Shown here: positions 46,701 to 55,084 of the stretch, one piece after another
How the letters are laid out: each line of letters begins with the position of its first letter
How positions within the stretch are numbered: position 1 is the stretch's first letter
Assembly (NCBI GenBank): GCA_002029295.1
Contig: MZGW01000002.1
Location: 226,001 to 290,000, forward strand
Direction: 5' to 3'
From: Alkalithermobacter paradoxus
GTDB lineage: Bacteria; Bacillota; Clostridia; Peptostreptococcales; Peptostreptococcaceae
DNA: 64,000 bases
Made by a program: the position numbers and the translations under genes
Notes under the pieces: generated by a model
What the model was told of the DNA's origin: nothing
Database searches by the model: none
The model's input: the letters and a program-made list of their open reading frames with translations, nothing else

Positions 46701-48035
46701 ATGGTTAATCAAGAAAAGATTCAAAGAAAAAGTGCAATTGAACAAATGAAAGGCTTTAAGGTTTATGGTATACCGATGTCATTATTTGTTCTATTTGCAG
46801 CAGCTGTTATTGCAGCATCTTTAACAGATGTTCTTCCAGGGAACATTGTAGGAGCATTAGGTATTAGTTTGGTTTTAGGAATTATATTTGGTGAAGTTGG
46901 AGACAGAATACCAATTTGGAATGAGTACGTTGGTGGAGGAGCCATTCTTGCTTTTCTAGGATCTGCTTATTTAGTGTATGCTGGTATCATGCCAGAAAAA
47001 ACTGCTGATACGATCTCTAATTTTATAGAAACTACGAATTTTCTGAACTTATTTATTTCTGTATTAATAACTGGAAGTATATTATCTGTACAGAGAAAAC
47101 TTTTACTAAGAGCATTAGCAGGGTATATTCCAACAATAATTTTTGGTGTAATCGGAGCAATGGTTTTTGGAGCAATAGGTGGACTTATGACAGGGATTTC
47201 TGTAAGAGACGTAATAACAATGTATGTACTTCCTATTATGGGAGGAGGAACTGGAGCTGGAGCATTACCAATGAGTGAAATTTATGCTGCAACAACAGGG
47301 AATGATCCAAGTAATTTCTTATCATTTGCTTTCCCTATTTTAACAATTGCTAATATTGTTGCTATTATAGTAGCTGCACTGTTAAATAAATTAGGAGAAA
47401 AGAGAAGTGAATTAACAGGTCATGGAGAATTAGTTAGAAGTAAAAGTGGAGATATTAAAGAAGCTAAAGTAGATATTAAAGTAACAAACAGTGAACTTGG
47501 AGCAGGATTAGTATTATCAACAGGATTTTTTATCTTAGCAACGCTAGTGAGTAGAAAGATTTTACCAACTATTTTTGGTGTTCAAATTCATACATTTGCT
47601 TACATGGTGTTGTTTGTATCACTATTCAATGCACTAAACATTATTCCTCAAGAATTAAAGCAGGGTGCTAAGAAATTACAAAGTTTCTTTTCAGGACAAT
47701 TTTTATGGGTAATTATGATTGGTGTAGGGGTAGCTTATACAGATCTTGGAGAAATAATAGCTGCGCTTACTATTAAAAATGTTATAGTTGCGACATTTAT
47801 TGTTCTAGGCGCTACTTTTGGAAGTGCTGCATTCGGATATTTAGTAGGTTTCTTCCCAATTGAATCAGCTATTACAGCTGGGTTATGTATGGCAAATAGA
47901 GGTGGTTCTGGAGACTTAGCAGTTCTAGGAGCAGCAAAGAGAATGGATTTAATTTCTTGGGCTCAAATCTCATCAAGACTTGGTGGGGGTATCATGCTAG
48001 TAATTGCAAGTATTGTATTTGGGATGTTCTATTAA
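46701..48035 (+). CDS. citS: 2-hydroxycarboxylate (citrate):sodium symporter
   Basis: A 444-residue membrane protein of the 2HCT family (CitS, CimH, MaeN) with about eleven hydrophobic helices. The two inverted re-entrant loops carry the GG motifs GGGTGAGALPMSEIYA and ANRGGSGDLAVLGAA, which form the substrate site. The N-terminal half begins with YGIPMSLFVLFAAAVIAASLTDVLPG. In the setting of citrate lyase genes, Na+-coupled citrate uptake is by far the likeliest role, though malate carriers are close relatives. AAAGGAGG precedes the ATG. Confidence 0.9.
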   Translation: MVNQEKIQRKSAIEQMKGFKVYGIPMSLFVLFAAAVIAASLTDVLPGNIVGALGISLVLGIIFGEVGDRIPIWNEYVGGGAILAFLGSAYLVYAGIMPEKTADTISNFIETTNFLNLFISVLITGSILSVQRKLLLRALAGYIPTIIFGVIGAMVFGAIGGLMTGISVRDVITMYVLPIMGGGTGAGALPMSEIYAATTGNDPSNFLSFAFPILTIANIVAIIVAALLNKLGEKRSELTGHGELVRSKSGDIKEAKVDIKVTNSELGAGLVLSTGFFILATLVSRKILPTIFGVQIHTFAYMVLFVSLFNALNIIPQELKQGAKKLQSFFSGQFLWVIMIGVGVAYTDLGEIIAALTIKNVIVATFIVLGATFGSAAFGYLVGFFPIESAITAGLCMANRGGSGDLAVLGAAKRMDLISWAQISSRLGGGIMLVIASIVFGMFY

Positions 48036-48071
48036 GTAATTAACAATCTAAAAAGTTATAGATATTTCAAT

Positions 48072-48102
48072 ATGGCAGGTAGAAACAGTTGCTACCTGCT
48101 AT
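48072..48102 (+). terminator. Hairpin between citS and oadA
   Basis: GCAGGTAG (48075-48082) pairs with CTACCTGC (48092-48099). The tail TATATTTACATTTT is only moderately T-rich, so oadA may be reached by readthrough. Confidence 0.6.
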
Positions 48103-48144
48103 ATTTACATTTTATCAGAAACTATAAAGGGAAGGAGTAAAAGT

Positions 48145-49542
48145 ATGGCCGGAGTGAAAATAACAGAGACAGTATTAAGAGATGCCCATCAATCATTGAT
48201 TGCTACTCGTATGAATATAGAAGAGATGTTACCGATATTAGAAACTCTTGATAAGGTAGGGTACCATTCATTAGAGGTTTGGGGTGGAGCAACTTTTGAT
48301 AGTTGTCTTAGGTTTTTGAATGAAGATCCTTGGGAAAGATTAAGAACAATTAGAAAACATGTAAAAAATACTAAGCTTCAAATGCTCTTAAGAGGTCAAA
48401 ATCTTTTAGGGTATAAACATTATGCTGATGATATAGTAACTGAATTTATACATAAGTCGATAGTTAATGGTATAGATATAATACGTATATTTGATGCTCT
48501 AAATGATGTTAGAAATATAGAAACAGCACTTAAGGCAACAAAAAGTGCAGGTGGGCATGCTCAAGTGGCTATTTCATACACTATCAGTCCTGTACATAAT
48601 ATAGATTACTACATTAAATTAGCAAAGCAAATGGAAGAAATGGGTGCAGATTCTATTTGTGTAAAGGACATGGCAGGAATTTTAACTCCATACACCGCAT
48701 TTGAATTAATTACAAATCTTAAAGGATTCATAAAGGTGCCTGTTCAGCTTCATACACATTATACAAGTGGAGTGGCTTCAATGACATATATAAAAGCTAT
48801 AGAAGCTGGTGTTGATGTTGTTGATTGTGCAATTTCACCAATGGCATTAGGAACATCTCAGCCTCCTACAGAATCTCTTGTGGCTTCTTTACGAGGAACA
48901 CAGTATGATACTGAATATAAATTAGAGATATTAAATCAAATAGCTGAACACTTTATACCAATTAGAGAAAAATATATTAAGAGTGGGCAACTAGATCTTA
49001 AAGTTTTAGGGGTGGATATTAATACATTAGTATACCAGGTGCCAGGAGGAATGTTATCAAATCTTGTATCTCAATTAAATATGCAAAATGCATCTGATAA
49101 ATATGGGGAGGTACTAAAAGAAATCCCACGAGTAAGAGAAGAATTAGGCTATCCACCATTAGTTACACCTTTAAGTCAAATGGTTGGTACACAAGCAGTT
49201 TTTAATGTTGTTCTGGGAGAACGTTATAAGGTTGTGCCTAAAGAAATAAAGGCATACGTTAAAGGTGAGTATGGTAAACCAGCAGCACCTATATCTAAAG
49301 AAATTCAGCAAAAAATTATTGGTAGTGATGAAGTAATTGAAGGAAGACCTGCGGATCGTATTCCACCTCAACTGAATGGATTTAAGGAAGATATAAAGGA
49401 ATTTATAGAGCAGGAAGAAGATGTATTGTCATATGCTTTATTTCCACAAGTTGCAATAGAATATTTTAAATTTAGAAGATCACAAAAATACAAAATTGAT
49501 AGTGTATGTGTTGATTTAGAACGAAAAACACATCCAGTATAG
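48145..49542 (+). CDS. oadA: Oxaloacetate decarboxylase alpha subunit, carboxyltransferase part only
   Basis: A 465-residue DRE-TIM carboxyltransferase. Active-site motifs are complete: ETVLRDAHQSLIATRM, EVWGGATFD, LLRGQNLLGYKHY, FDALNDVRN, the biotin-reacting Lys in ICVKDMAGIL, and metal His in LHTHYTSGVA. The PYC_OADA C-terminal region follows (VPGGMLSNL). Full OadA is about 590 residues with a biotin domain ending in the MKM motif; here the protein stops near 465 with no biotin domain and a clean terminator. No beta (OadB), gamma or biotin carrier gene follows. It cleaves the oxaloacetate made by citrate lyase and probably uses partners encoded elsewhere. Confidence 0.9.
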   Translation: MAGVKITETVLRDAHQSLIATRMNIEEMLPILETLDKVGYHSLEVWGGATFDSCLRFLNEDPWERLRTIRKHVKNTKLQMLLRGQNLLGYKHYADDIVTEFIHKSIVNGIDIIRIFDALNDVRNIETALKATKSAGGHAQVAISYTISPVHNIDYYIKLAKQMEEMGADSICVKDMAGILTPYTAFELITNLKGFIKVPVQLHTHYTSGVASMTYIKAIEAGVDVVDCAISPMALGTSQPPTESLVASLRGTQYDTEYKLEILNQIAEHFIPIREKYIKSGQLDLKVLGVDINTLVYQVPGGMLSNLVSQLNMQNASDKYGEVLKEIPRVREELGYPPLVTPLSQMVGTQAVFNVVLGERYKVVPKEIKAYVKGEYGKPAAPISKEIQQKIIGSDEVIEGRPADRIPPQLNGFKEDIKEFIEQEEDVLSYALFPQVAIEYFKFRRSQKYKIDSVCVDLERKTHPV

Positions 49543-49544
49543 AA

Positions 49545-49579
49545 AAAGAAAGCCTTTTGCAATTCAGAAGGCTTTCTTT
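49545..49579 (+). terminator. Terminator after oadA
   Basis: AAAGAAAGCCTT (49545-49556) pairs with AAGGCTTTCTTT (49568-49579). Confidence 0.85.
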
Positions 49580-49674
49580 GTTCTTGTGGGAAAATATGTG
49601 TAAGTGATAAAATAAAAGTGAGATTATTCATATATTTACTATATAGATTCTAATTTTTAGGGAGGATAGGTTCT

Positions 49675-50079
49675 ATGCAAAGAAAATATATAGTTTTTGC
49701 AGTTTCTATGATGGTATTAGTTTCAATTGTATTTATTACTAGGCAAGGTCAAGATAGATATTACCCAGAGATGTCATATGATATACTTAATTATGAGGAA
49801 GCACCCCAATTTTTGAAAGATATAATAAATGATCAATTAATTCTAGACAGGGGAGATTCTACAATTAAAATGGGAGACGGTACATATATTATACTAATAC
49901 CGCCTAAAAATCATTCAGTAGAAGTTTTGTCAGTAGAAAAAAATATAAATTCATTTAATGGAATTATTTACAGATATAGATATACAGATAAAGTTAGTGA
50001 TAACATATTAGATAATATAAAGATAATAAAAGTAAGCAATTTCAGTGGCAGCGTCACTGGTAGTTTTACAAGTAGATAA
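49675..50079 (+). CDS. Secreted or membrane-anchored protein of unknown function
   Basis: A 134-residue protein with an N-terminal hydrophobic anchor (about 5-21, YIVFAVSMMVLVSIVFI) and a beta-rich outer part (GDGTYIILIPPKNHSVEVLSV, IIYRYRYTD). The latter faintly recalls the PrcB C-terminal domain, but I do not assign it. GGGAGG lies ten bases before the ATG. It has its own terminator and stands between the citrate island and sigI. Confidence 0.6.
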   Translation: MQRKYIVFAVSMMVLVSIVFITRQGQDRYYPEMSYDILNYEEAPQFLKDIINDQLILDRGDSTIKMGDGTYIILIPPKNHSVEVLSVEKNINSFNGIIYRYRYTDKVSDNILDNIKIIKVSNFSGSVTGSFTSR

Positions 50080-50093
50080 TAAATTCAGGAGTT

Positions 50094-50120
50094 GAAGTAG
50101 GAATGCCTACTTCTTTTTTT
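50094..50120 (+). terminator. Rho-independent terminator
   Basis: GAAGTAG (50094-50100) pairs with CTACTTC (50107-50113), followed by seven T. Confidence 0.88.
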
Positions 50121-50197
50121 GTAACAATATATGAAATAATAAAAAACACTTTTGGCAAAAACTATTTAAAATGGATACCGAAAAGGATATATACTAA

Positions 50198-50210
50198 CGT
50201 ATTACTATAG
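50198..50210 (+). promoter_or_regulatory. CGTA-type motif before sigI (candidate SigI -10 region)
   Basis: CGTATTACTATAG here and CGTATATCTATAG at 51885-51897 agree at 11 of 13 positions and stand in front of sigI and of the DUF5667 gene. SigI promoters in clostridia have a CGWA-type -10 element. No clear -35 partner could be fixed. Confidence 0.4.
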
Positions 50211-50233
50211 TAATTGGAGGTGAAATATAGTGT

Positions 50234-50962
50234 ATGCATACAGGGTTATTCAAAAAAGACTCCTTCAGTAAGAGATTACAGAAAATAAAAAATAATGACA
50301 ATATAGAAAGAGAAAAGCTGATTGAAGAATATATACCATTTATAATAAAAACTATAACAACTATAACAAATAGATATATAGAGTGTGAAAATAGTGATGA
50401 GTATAGCATTGGACTAGAGGCCTTTAATGAGGCTATTGATAAATATGATATTAGCAAAGGAAGCTTTGTTGCATTTGCACAGTTAGTAATACAAAGTAGA
50501 ATTACAGATTTATTGAGGAAAAATAAAAAGTATAACAAAGTTACTCAGTTAAGCCAGTTAAGTGATGATGATCAGACAAATATTCAATATAAATCGATAA
50601 GTAACAGCTTTGAAGATAATATAGATATGAAAGAAGAGATTATAGAATTTAAAGAAAAGCTAAGTGAATACAATATTACCTTTAGTGACTTAATTAAAGA
50701 GTCACCAAAGCATGATGATACACGAATAAATGCTATTAAAATTTCTAATAGTATTGTAAATTCCCAAGACATAATTGATGAGATAATTAATAAGAAGAAA
50801 TTTCCTATTGTCAAGATATCAAGGGAGTTACAAGTTTCTCCGAAAGTGCTAAAAAGAAGTAAGAAGTTTATAATTGCAACCGTTTTAATATTGAGTTGTG
50901 ATTTTCAGTTAATAAAGAATTATCCAATGAGGATTTTAGGAGGTGATAGAAATGATTTATAA
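50234..50962 (+). CDS. sigI: RNA polymerase sigma-I factor
   Basis: A 242-residue SigI. The sigma-70 region 2-like part reads EKLIEEYIPFIIKTITTITNRYI then YSIGLEAFNEAIDKYDISKGSFVAFAQLVIQSRITDLLRKN in pieces, the SigI signature; the C-terminal domain includes FPIVKISRELQVSPKVLKRSKKFIIA. SigI factors in clostridia govern heat, cell-wall or extracellular enzyme genes. GGAGG lies 13 bases before ATG 50234, somewhat far. The gene overlaps rsgI by eleven bases. Confidence 0.92.
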   Translation: MHTGLFKKDSFSKRLQKIKNNDNIEREKLIEEYIPFIIKTITTITNRYIECENSDEYSIGLEAFNEAIDKYDISKGSFVAFAQLVIQSRITDLLRKNKKYNKVTQLSQLSDDDQTNIQYKSISNSFEDNIDMKEEIIEFKEKLSEYNITFSDLIKESPKHDDTRINAIKISNSIVNSQDIIDEIINKKKFPIVKISRELQVSPKVLKRSKKFIIATVLILSCDFQLIKNYPMRILGGDRNDL

Positions 50963-51869
50963 AGGATGCATAGTGAGTGTTGAAAAAAACTACTCAGTTG
51001 TGATTACGGAAAAAATGGAGTATATAAAAATCATTAATAAAGAAGAAATGAAAGTAGGAAACAAGATAATATTTTTAGAAGATGATATATATGTAGAAAA
51101 AAGATATGTAAATAGATATATAGGTTTGATAGCAGCTATGTTATTTTTAGTGATTATTTCCATACCTTTATTAAGAAATCTAAATACATCTATACATAGT
51201 GCTGTAGCTATAGTGAGTATAGATATAAATCCAAGTATAGAATTTGAAATCGATAAAGATTATATAGTAATAAAAGCAATTCCATTGAACAGTGAAGGGC
51301 AAGATGTAATTTCTAAACCACTTGAAGGAATCCAAATAGATAAAGCTATACTTTCAGTAGTTAATAATGCTAAAGATAAAAATTATATAACTGACGAAAA
51401 AAATGAGGTTATTATAGGAACGGCCATTATTGATGATAAATTTATAGAAGACGAAGAATTTATATATAAGAATATAGAAAAGCGAATAGAGAGTCAAGAA
51501 GTTACAAAACAACTAAATATTGTGTATACTGTAGCATCAAAAGAAGATATTAAAGACGCGAAGAGTCAGAGAATATCTATTGGAAAGTATGAGAAACTCA
51601 AGCAAGAAAATAAAAGTAATATAAATCAGATTAATAGCAAAGTTGAACAAATTAAGAATGATGAAATAAAGGAAGAGAAAAATAAATCTGATAAAAAAAG
51701 TAATGAAATTATAGAGAAAGTAAAAGATATTAAAATAAATAAAGATCATATTCAGCAAATGAAAAATAATGAAAAAGAAAATAAGGTAAGAGGCAAAAAA
51801 GATGATACAGTGAAGCCTAATAGAAGTGATGAAAAAATAAATAAAAATAACAATAAAATAGGCCCCTAA
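50952..51869 (+). CDS. rsgI: Anti-sigma-I factor RsgI
   Basis: A 305-residue membrane anti-sigma factor. The cytoplasmic RsgI N-terminal domain (about 1-50) begins MIYKGCIVSVEKNYSVVI; one membrane helix follows (about 58-78, YIGLIAAMLFLVIISIPLL). The periplasmic-side domain contains SIDINPSIEFEID, where the Asn-Pro bond is the reported self-cleavage site in clostridial RsgI proteins. The last 100 residues are Lys/Glu/Asn-rich and disordered, without a carbohydrate-binding module. ATG 50952 is used since AGGAGG ends nine bases before it. Confidence 0.92.
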   Translation: MIYKGCIVSVEKNYSVVITEKMEYIKIINKEEMKVGNKIIFLEDDIYVEKRYVNRYIGLIAAMLFLVIISIPLLRNLNTSIHSAVAIVSIDINPSIEFEIDKDYIVIKAIPLNSEGQDVISKPLEGIQIDKAILSVVNNAKDKNYITDEKNEVIIGTAIIDDKFIEDEEFIYKNIEKRIESQEVTKQLNIVYTVASKEDIKDAKSQRISIGKYEKLKQENKSNINQINSKVEQIKNDEIKEEKNKSDKKSNEIIEKVKDIKINKDHIQQMKNNEKENKVRGKKDDTVKPNRSDEKINKNNNKIGP

Positions 51870-51884
51870 ACTATTTAATACCTT

Positions 51885-51897
51885 CGTATATCTATAG
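51885..51897 (+). promoter_or_regulatory. CGTA-type motif before the DUF5667 gene
   Basis: Second copy of the 13-base motif found before sigI, 39 bases before the ATG at 51936. It suggests that this gene has its own SigI-dependent promoter. Confidence 0.4.
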
Positions 51898-51935
51898 TGA
51901 AAATTAAGATATACATAATACAGGAGGTATTTATT

Positions 51936-52877
51936 ATGAAACTAAAGAGATATATTAGTAAAATTATAGTAGCTAGTGTTATTATAGCTACACTTTCAGG
52001 TCCGTTTTACTCAGTAGGCATTTATGCAAATCAATATGGCGAAACTGAAATCTTCAAAGAAGAAGCAAACTTTGAAGAAGATATAAATCAAGAGGACAGT
52101 GTATTTGTTGATAAAGAAGAAAATGAAGAAATAGTAAAAGTAGTAGTAGAAGATGTTGTAACAAAACCTGGAGATATATTTTACTTATTTAAGATATTAA
52201 CTGAAAAAATTAGGATGGCACTAACATTTGATGATGTACAAAAAGCTAAATTACTAATTGAATTTACAGAAGAACGTATAAAAGAAGCTGAAGAGTTATT
52301 TATAAATGGTGATGAGGAATTAGCTTATGAAACGTTAGAGAGGGCATTAAAGCATCAGGATTTGGCACTTGAATATAGCGAAAAAATAGAAGAAAAAGAA
52401 GAAGAAATACAACAAGACATCGATAATCAAGACAATACAGTAGAATCTAGAATCTCAACAAATATCTTAGCACTTACAAAAGCTATGGAGAGAGTAAAAA
52501 ACCCTAAAGCTAAACAGGCATTAGCAAGAAATATCGAAAGAGCGACTAGAAGGATGGAAAGGTTAAACTTAGCTGATGAAGGAGCAAATATTGAGGTAAA
52601 TGGGATTGAAGAAGAACTACCTAATGAAGAAGTAGAGGTTACAGTTAAAGAAGACAAAATAGAGCCTAACAAGAAAGATGATATAGTTACTCAAAATAGT
52701 AATAACAATATACTTAAAAATAAGTCTAGAGCAGTTCAAGAAATAAAGGAAGCTAAAATGGAACATAAAGAGAAAAAAGAAAATATTAAGGAAATGAAAA
52801 ATAATAATGGGCAAAAGGTCAAGGAAGCTAAAAGAGCTGTTAAACAAGGTAGAAAAAATGAAAAAGGTGAGCAATAA
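51936..52877 (+). CDS. Secreted DUF5667-type protein
   Basis: A 313-residue exported protein: signal peptide about 1-32 (ISKIIVASVIIATLSG to YANQ), then an acidic stretch, and the DUF5667 domain (about 75-190: KPGDIFYLFKILTEKIRMALTFDDVQKAKLLIEF in pieces, AEELFINGDEELAYETLERALKH). Similar domains occur in proteins tied to sigma/anti-sigma operons. The tail is highly charged and basic. ATG 51936 follows AGGAGG; an upstream frame start at 51897 lacks a site. It follows rsgI and may be a SigI target. Confidence 0.75.
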   Translation: MKLKRYISKIIVASVIIATLSGPFYSVGIYANQYGETEIFKEEANFEEDINQEDSVFVDKEENEEIVKVVVEDVVTKPGDIFYLFKILTEKIRMALTFDDVQKAKLLIEFTEERIKEAEELFINGDEELAYETLERALKHQDLALEYSEKIEEKEEEIQQDIDNQDNTVESRISTNILALTKAMERVKNPKAKQALARNIERATRRMERLNLADEGANIEVNGIEEELPNEEVEVTVKEDKIEPNKKDDIVTQNSNNNILKNKSRAVQEIKEAKMEHKEKKENIKEMKNNNGQKVKEAKRAVKQGRKNEKGEQ

Positions 52878-52882
52878 AATAG

Positions 52883-52907
52883 GGCTGTGGAATGGTAAAC
52901 CACAGCC
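52883..52907 (+). terminator. Hairpin terminator
   Basis: GGCTGTGG (52883-52890) pairs with CCACAGCC (52900-52907); the tail TTATACATTTAT is weakly T-rich. Confidence 0.65.
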
Positions 52908-53050
52908 TTATACATTTATATTATATATAATATTTACCTTCTTTGCGATACTAAAAAACTAGAATATAATATATTATGAGATATGTTGTACTAAGAATAT
53001 TAATGTTTTAATATATTTAAGATATAATAAATGAAATGGGGGGGAATTTT

Positions 53051-54676
53051 ATGAGAAAAGTTGTGTCGATATTTGTGATTTTGATTTATATATTTAGTAC
53101 TAATTTATACTCTCATGAATATGAGCCCTACGACGATAGATTACTAGTTGTTTTTAAAGACGAAGTGGACAGGTCTATAATAGAAAATTTGAATGGCAAG
53201 ATAGTAAGCGAATTCGAAAATATTCCTATGTTGAGTGTAATTATTCCGTCGTCAAGAACTAAATATCTTATGAATAATTCAGCGATAGAGGCTATAGAGT
53301 ATGACAATATAGTTGAGATTAAAGGACAGGTAATAGACTGGGGAATAGAAAGGATAAATGCTAATAGAGCTTGGAATTTAGGTTATACAGGAAAGGGAGT
53401 AAAAATAGCTATAATAGATACAGGAGTAGACAAAAACCATGAAGATATTAAGATATTAGGAGGAGCATCTTTTGTAGATTATACGAGCTCTTATAATGAT
53501 GATAATGGTCACGGAACTCATATAGCTGGTATTATTGGAGCTAAAAATAATGATTTTGGAGTTGTAGGAGTTGCACCTGATTCTGAAATATATGCAGTAA
53601 AGGCTTTAAATTCAGATGGTATAGGATATATATCTCATATAATTGCAGGGATAGACTGGGCAATAACTAACAAAATGGATATTATAAATCTTAGTCTAGG
53701 ATCTAATACTCATTCACTAGCTCTCAAAAGTGCTGTAGATAGAGCATATGATAATGGGATTTTAGTTGTTGCGGCAGCTGGAAATGAAAGAGTTATAACT
53801 TATCCTGCTATGTATGACTCTGTAATTGCTGTATCGGCTATAGATTCTTTAAATAATATAGCTTCATTCTCTGCAATTGGAAGAGAGATAGAGGTATCAG
53901 CACCAGGAGTAAGTATTTTAAGTACACACTTAAACAATAAATATAAAAAATTAAGTGGAACATCAATGGCATCTGGATATGTTACAGGAAATATTGCATT
54001 GTTGATTGAGGCTAATAGAAATTCTAGTCACAAAGAGATACGAAGTCTATTAACTAACAATGCTATAGACTTAGGTCTTGCTGGAAGAGATGAAATGTAT
54101 GGGTATGGACTTGTTCAATTTCCGTATTTAGTAATGAATATAAATAAATTCATGGATATAGGTGGACATTGGGCGAAGGACGATATATTGTGGACAAGTG
54201 ATAAAGGATTGATGATTGGAACCACCAATAAAACCTTCTCACCAAATGAACCTTTGACAAGAGCACAAGCAGCTACAATATTTGTGCGTGCACTGAATTT
54301 AGAAAATTCAAGAGTTGAAACTTCTTACTTTAATGACATAGGTAACCACTGGGCAAAGAATAGCATTGAAATAGCATATAGTAACGGGTTAATGGTAGGA
54401 ATGGGAGAAGGTATATTCTCTCCAAATACATTAGTTACTAGGGAGCAGATGGCAGTTATCCTAGAAAGGATACTAAATCACGAGAAAATAGAACATAAAA
54501 ATATAACATTCAAAGATATTGATAAAAATAGATGGTCTTATACTTCTATAATACGAATGGCAAACCTAGGTATATTTGCAGGCTACCAAGATGGAACATT
54601 TAGACCTATAGAGGCACTTACTAGAGCACAAATGGCAGCCTTGATGAGAAGAATATATAGATACATTGAAAATTAA
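53051..54676 (+). CDS. Subtilisin-like serine protease with three S-layer homology domains
   Basis: A 541-residue surface protease. Signal peptide about 1-19, a short prodomain (about 25-92, LLVVFKDEVDRSIIENL), then an S8 catalytic domain with Asp in IAIIDTGVDKNHED (near 122), His in NGHGTHIAGIIGA (near 154) and Ser in SGTSMASGYVTG (near 305). The C-terminal 170 residues are three SLH repeats (DIGGHWAKDDI, DIGNHWAKNSI, DIDKNRWSYTSI, each with an LTRAQ-type motif) that tether the enzyme to the cell wall. ATG 53051 is used because GGGGGGG lies before it. Its place after sigI-rsgI hints at a role in surface remodelling or signalling. Confidence 0.92.
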   Translation: MRKVVSIFVILIYIFSTNLYSHEYEPYDDRLLVVFKDEVDRSIIENLNGKIVSEFENIPMLSVIIPSSRTKYLMNNSAIEAIEYDNIVEIKGQVIDWGIERINANRAWNLGYTGKGVKIAIIDTGVDKNHEDIKILGGASFVDYTSSYNDDNGHGTHIAGIIGAKNNDFGVVGVAPDSEIYAVKALNSDGIGYISHIIAGIDWAITNKMDIINLSLGSNTHSLALKSAVDRAYDNGILVVAAAGNERVITYPAMYDSVIAVSAIDSLNNIASFSAIGREIEVSAPGVSILSTHLNNKYKKLSGTSMASGYVTGNIALLIEANRNSSHKEIRSLLTNNAIDLGLAGRDEMYGYGLVQFPYLVMNINKFMDIGGHWAKDDILWTSDKGLMIGTTNKTFSPNEPLTRAQAATIFVRALNLENSRVETSYFNDIGNHWAKNSIEIAYSNGLMVGMGEGIFSPNTLVTREQMAVILERILNHEKIEHKNITFKDIDKNRWSYTSIIRMANLGIFAGYQDGTFRPIEALTRAQMAALMRRIYRYIEN

Positions 54677-54702
54677 ATACACAACACAAGAAGGGGGATA
54701 AA

Positions 54703-54954
54703 ATGAAAAATTCTTACAAGTTTTTTCAAAACAAAGAGTGTGAATACTTTCCATGTCACAAAGTAAAAAATGAGGAAAGTTTCAACTGTCTATTTTGTTA
54801 TTGTCCACTATATTTCTTAGAGAATTGTGGTGGGAACTGTGAAATTACAGACGGAATAAAAAATTGTATGAACTGTACAATTCCACACTGTGAAAAAGGG
54901 TACGAATATATAATAGACAAAATATGCAAAGCTATTTATGTGCAAAAAAAATAA
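54703..54954 (+). CDS. Cysteine-rich small domain protein
   Basis: An 83-residue protein with eleven cysteines, among them CEYFPC, NCLFCYCPLYF, NCGGNC, NCMNC and PHC. It matches the 'cysteine-rich small domain' family, presumed to bind zinc or an iron-sulfur cluster; the function is unknown, although relatives are often near corrinoid or anaerobic metabolism genes. AAGGGGG precedes the ATG. The stop codon lies in the stem of a perfect terminator. Confidence 0.78.
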   Translation: MKNSYKFFQNKECEYFPCHKVKNEESFNCLFCYCPLYFLENCGGNCEITDGIKNCMNCTIPHCEKGYEYIIDKICKAIYVQKK

Positions 54955-54976
54955 GGTGAATTCACCTTATTTTTTT
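54951..54976. terminator. Perfect palindromic terminator
   Basis: ATAAGGTGAATTCACCTTAT is a perfect 20-base palindrome followed by T. The T run is also the left edge of dispersed repeat copy B. Confidence 0.85.
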
Positions 54977-55084
54977 ATAATGAATAGGAAATTATAAACT
55001 TTTTGAATTGTGGATAATTTATAATTTCCGTTATGAATTTCAAAAAAGTCTACCTTTAAAATCTTTCAAAGAAAGACTTTTTTA
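54970..55084. repeat. Dispersed 115-bp repeat, copy B
   Basis: Nearly identical to 16076-16190 and of equal length. Here GGAAATTATAAA and TTTATAATTTCC form a perfect 12-base inverted repeat. Its right edge overlaps the last codons and the stop codon of the minus-strand flavodoxin-like gene. In both copies the left edge is the T tail of a terminator. Confidence 0.88.

Noticed and set aside
32440-49680. Direct repeat of the ssrA 3' end marking the far side of an integrated island
   Set aside because: I looked for the TTCGATTCCCCTCGCC block further downstream and did not find a copy; integrase also absent.
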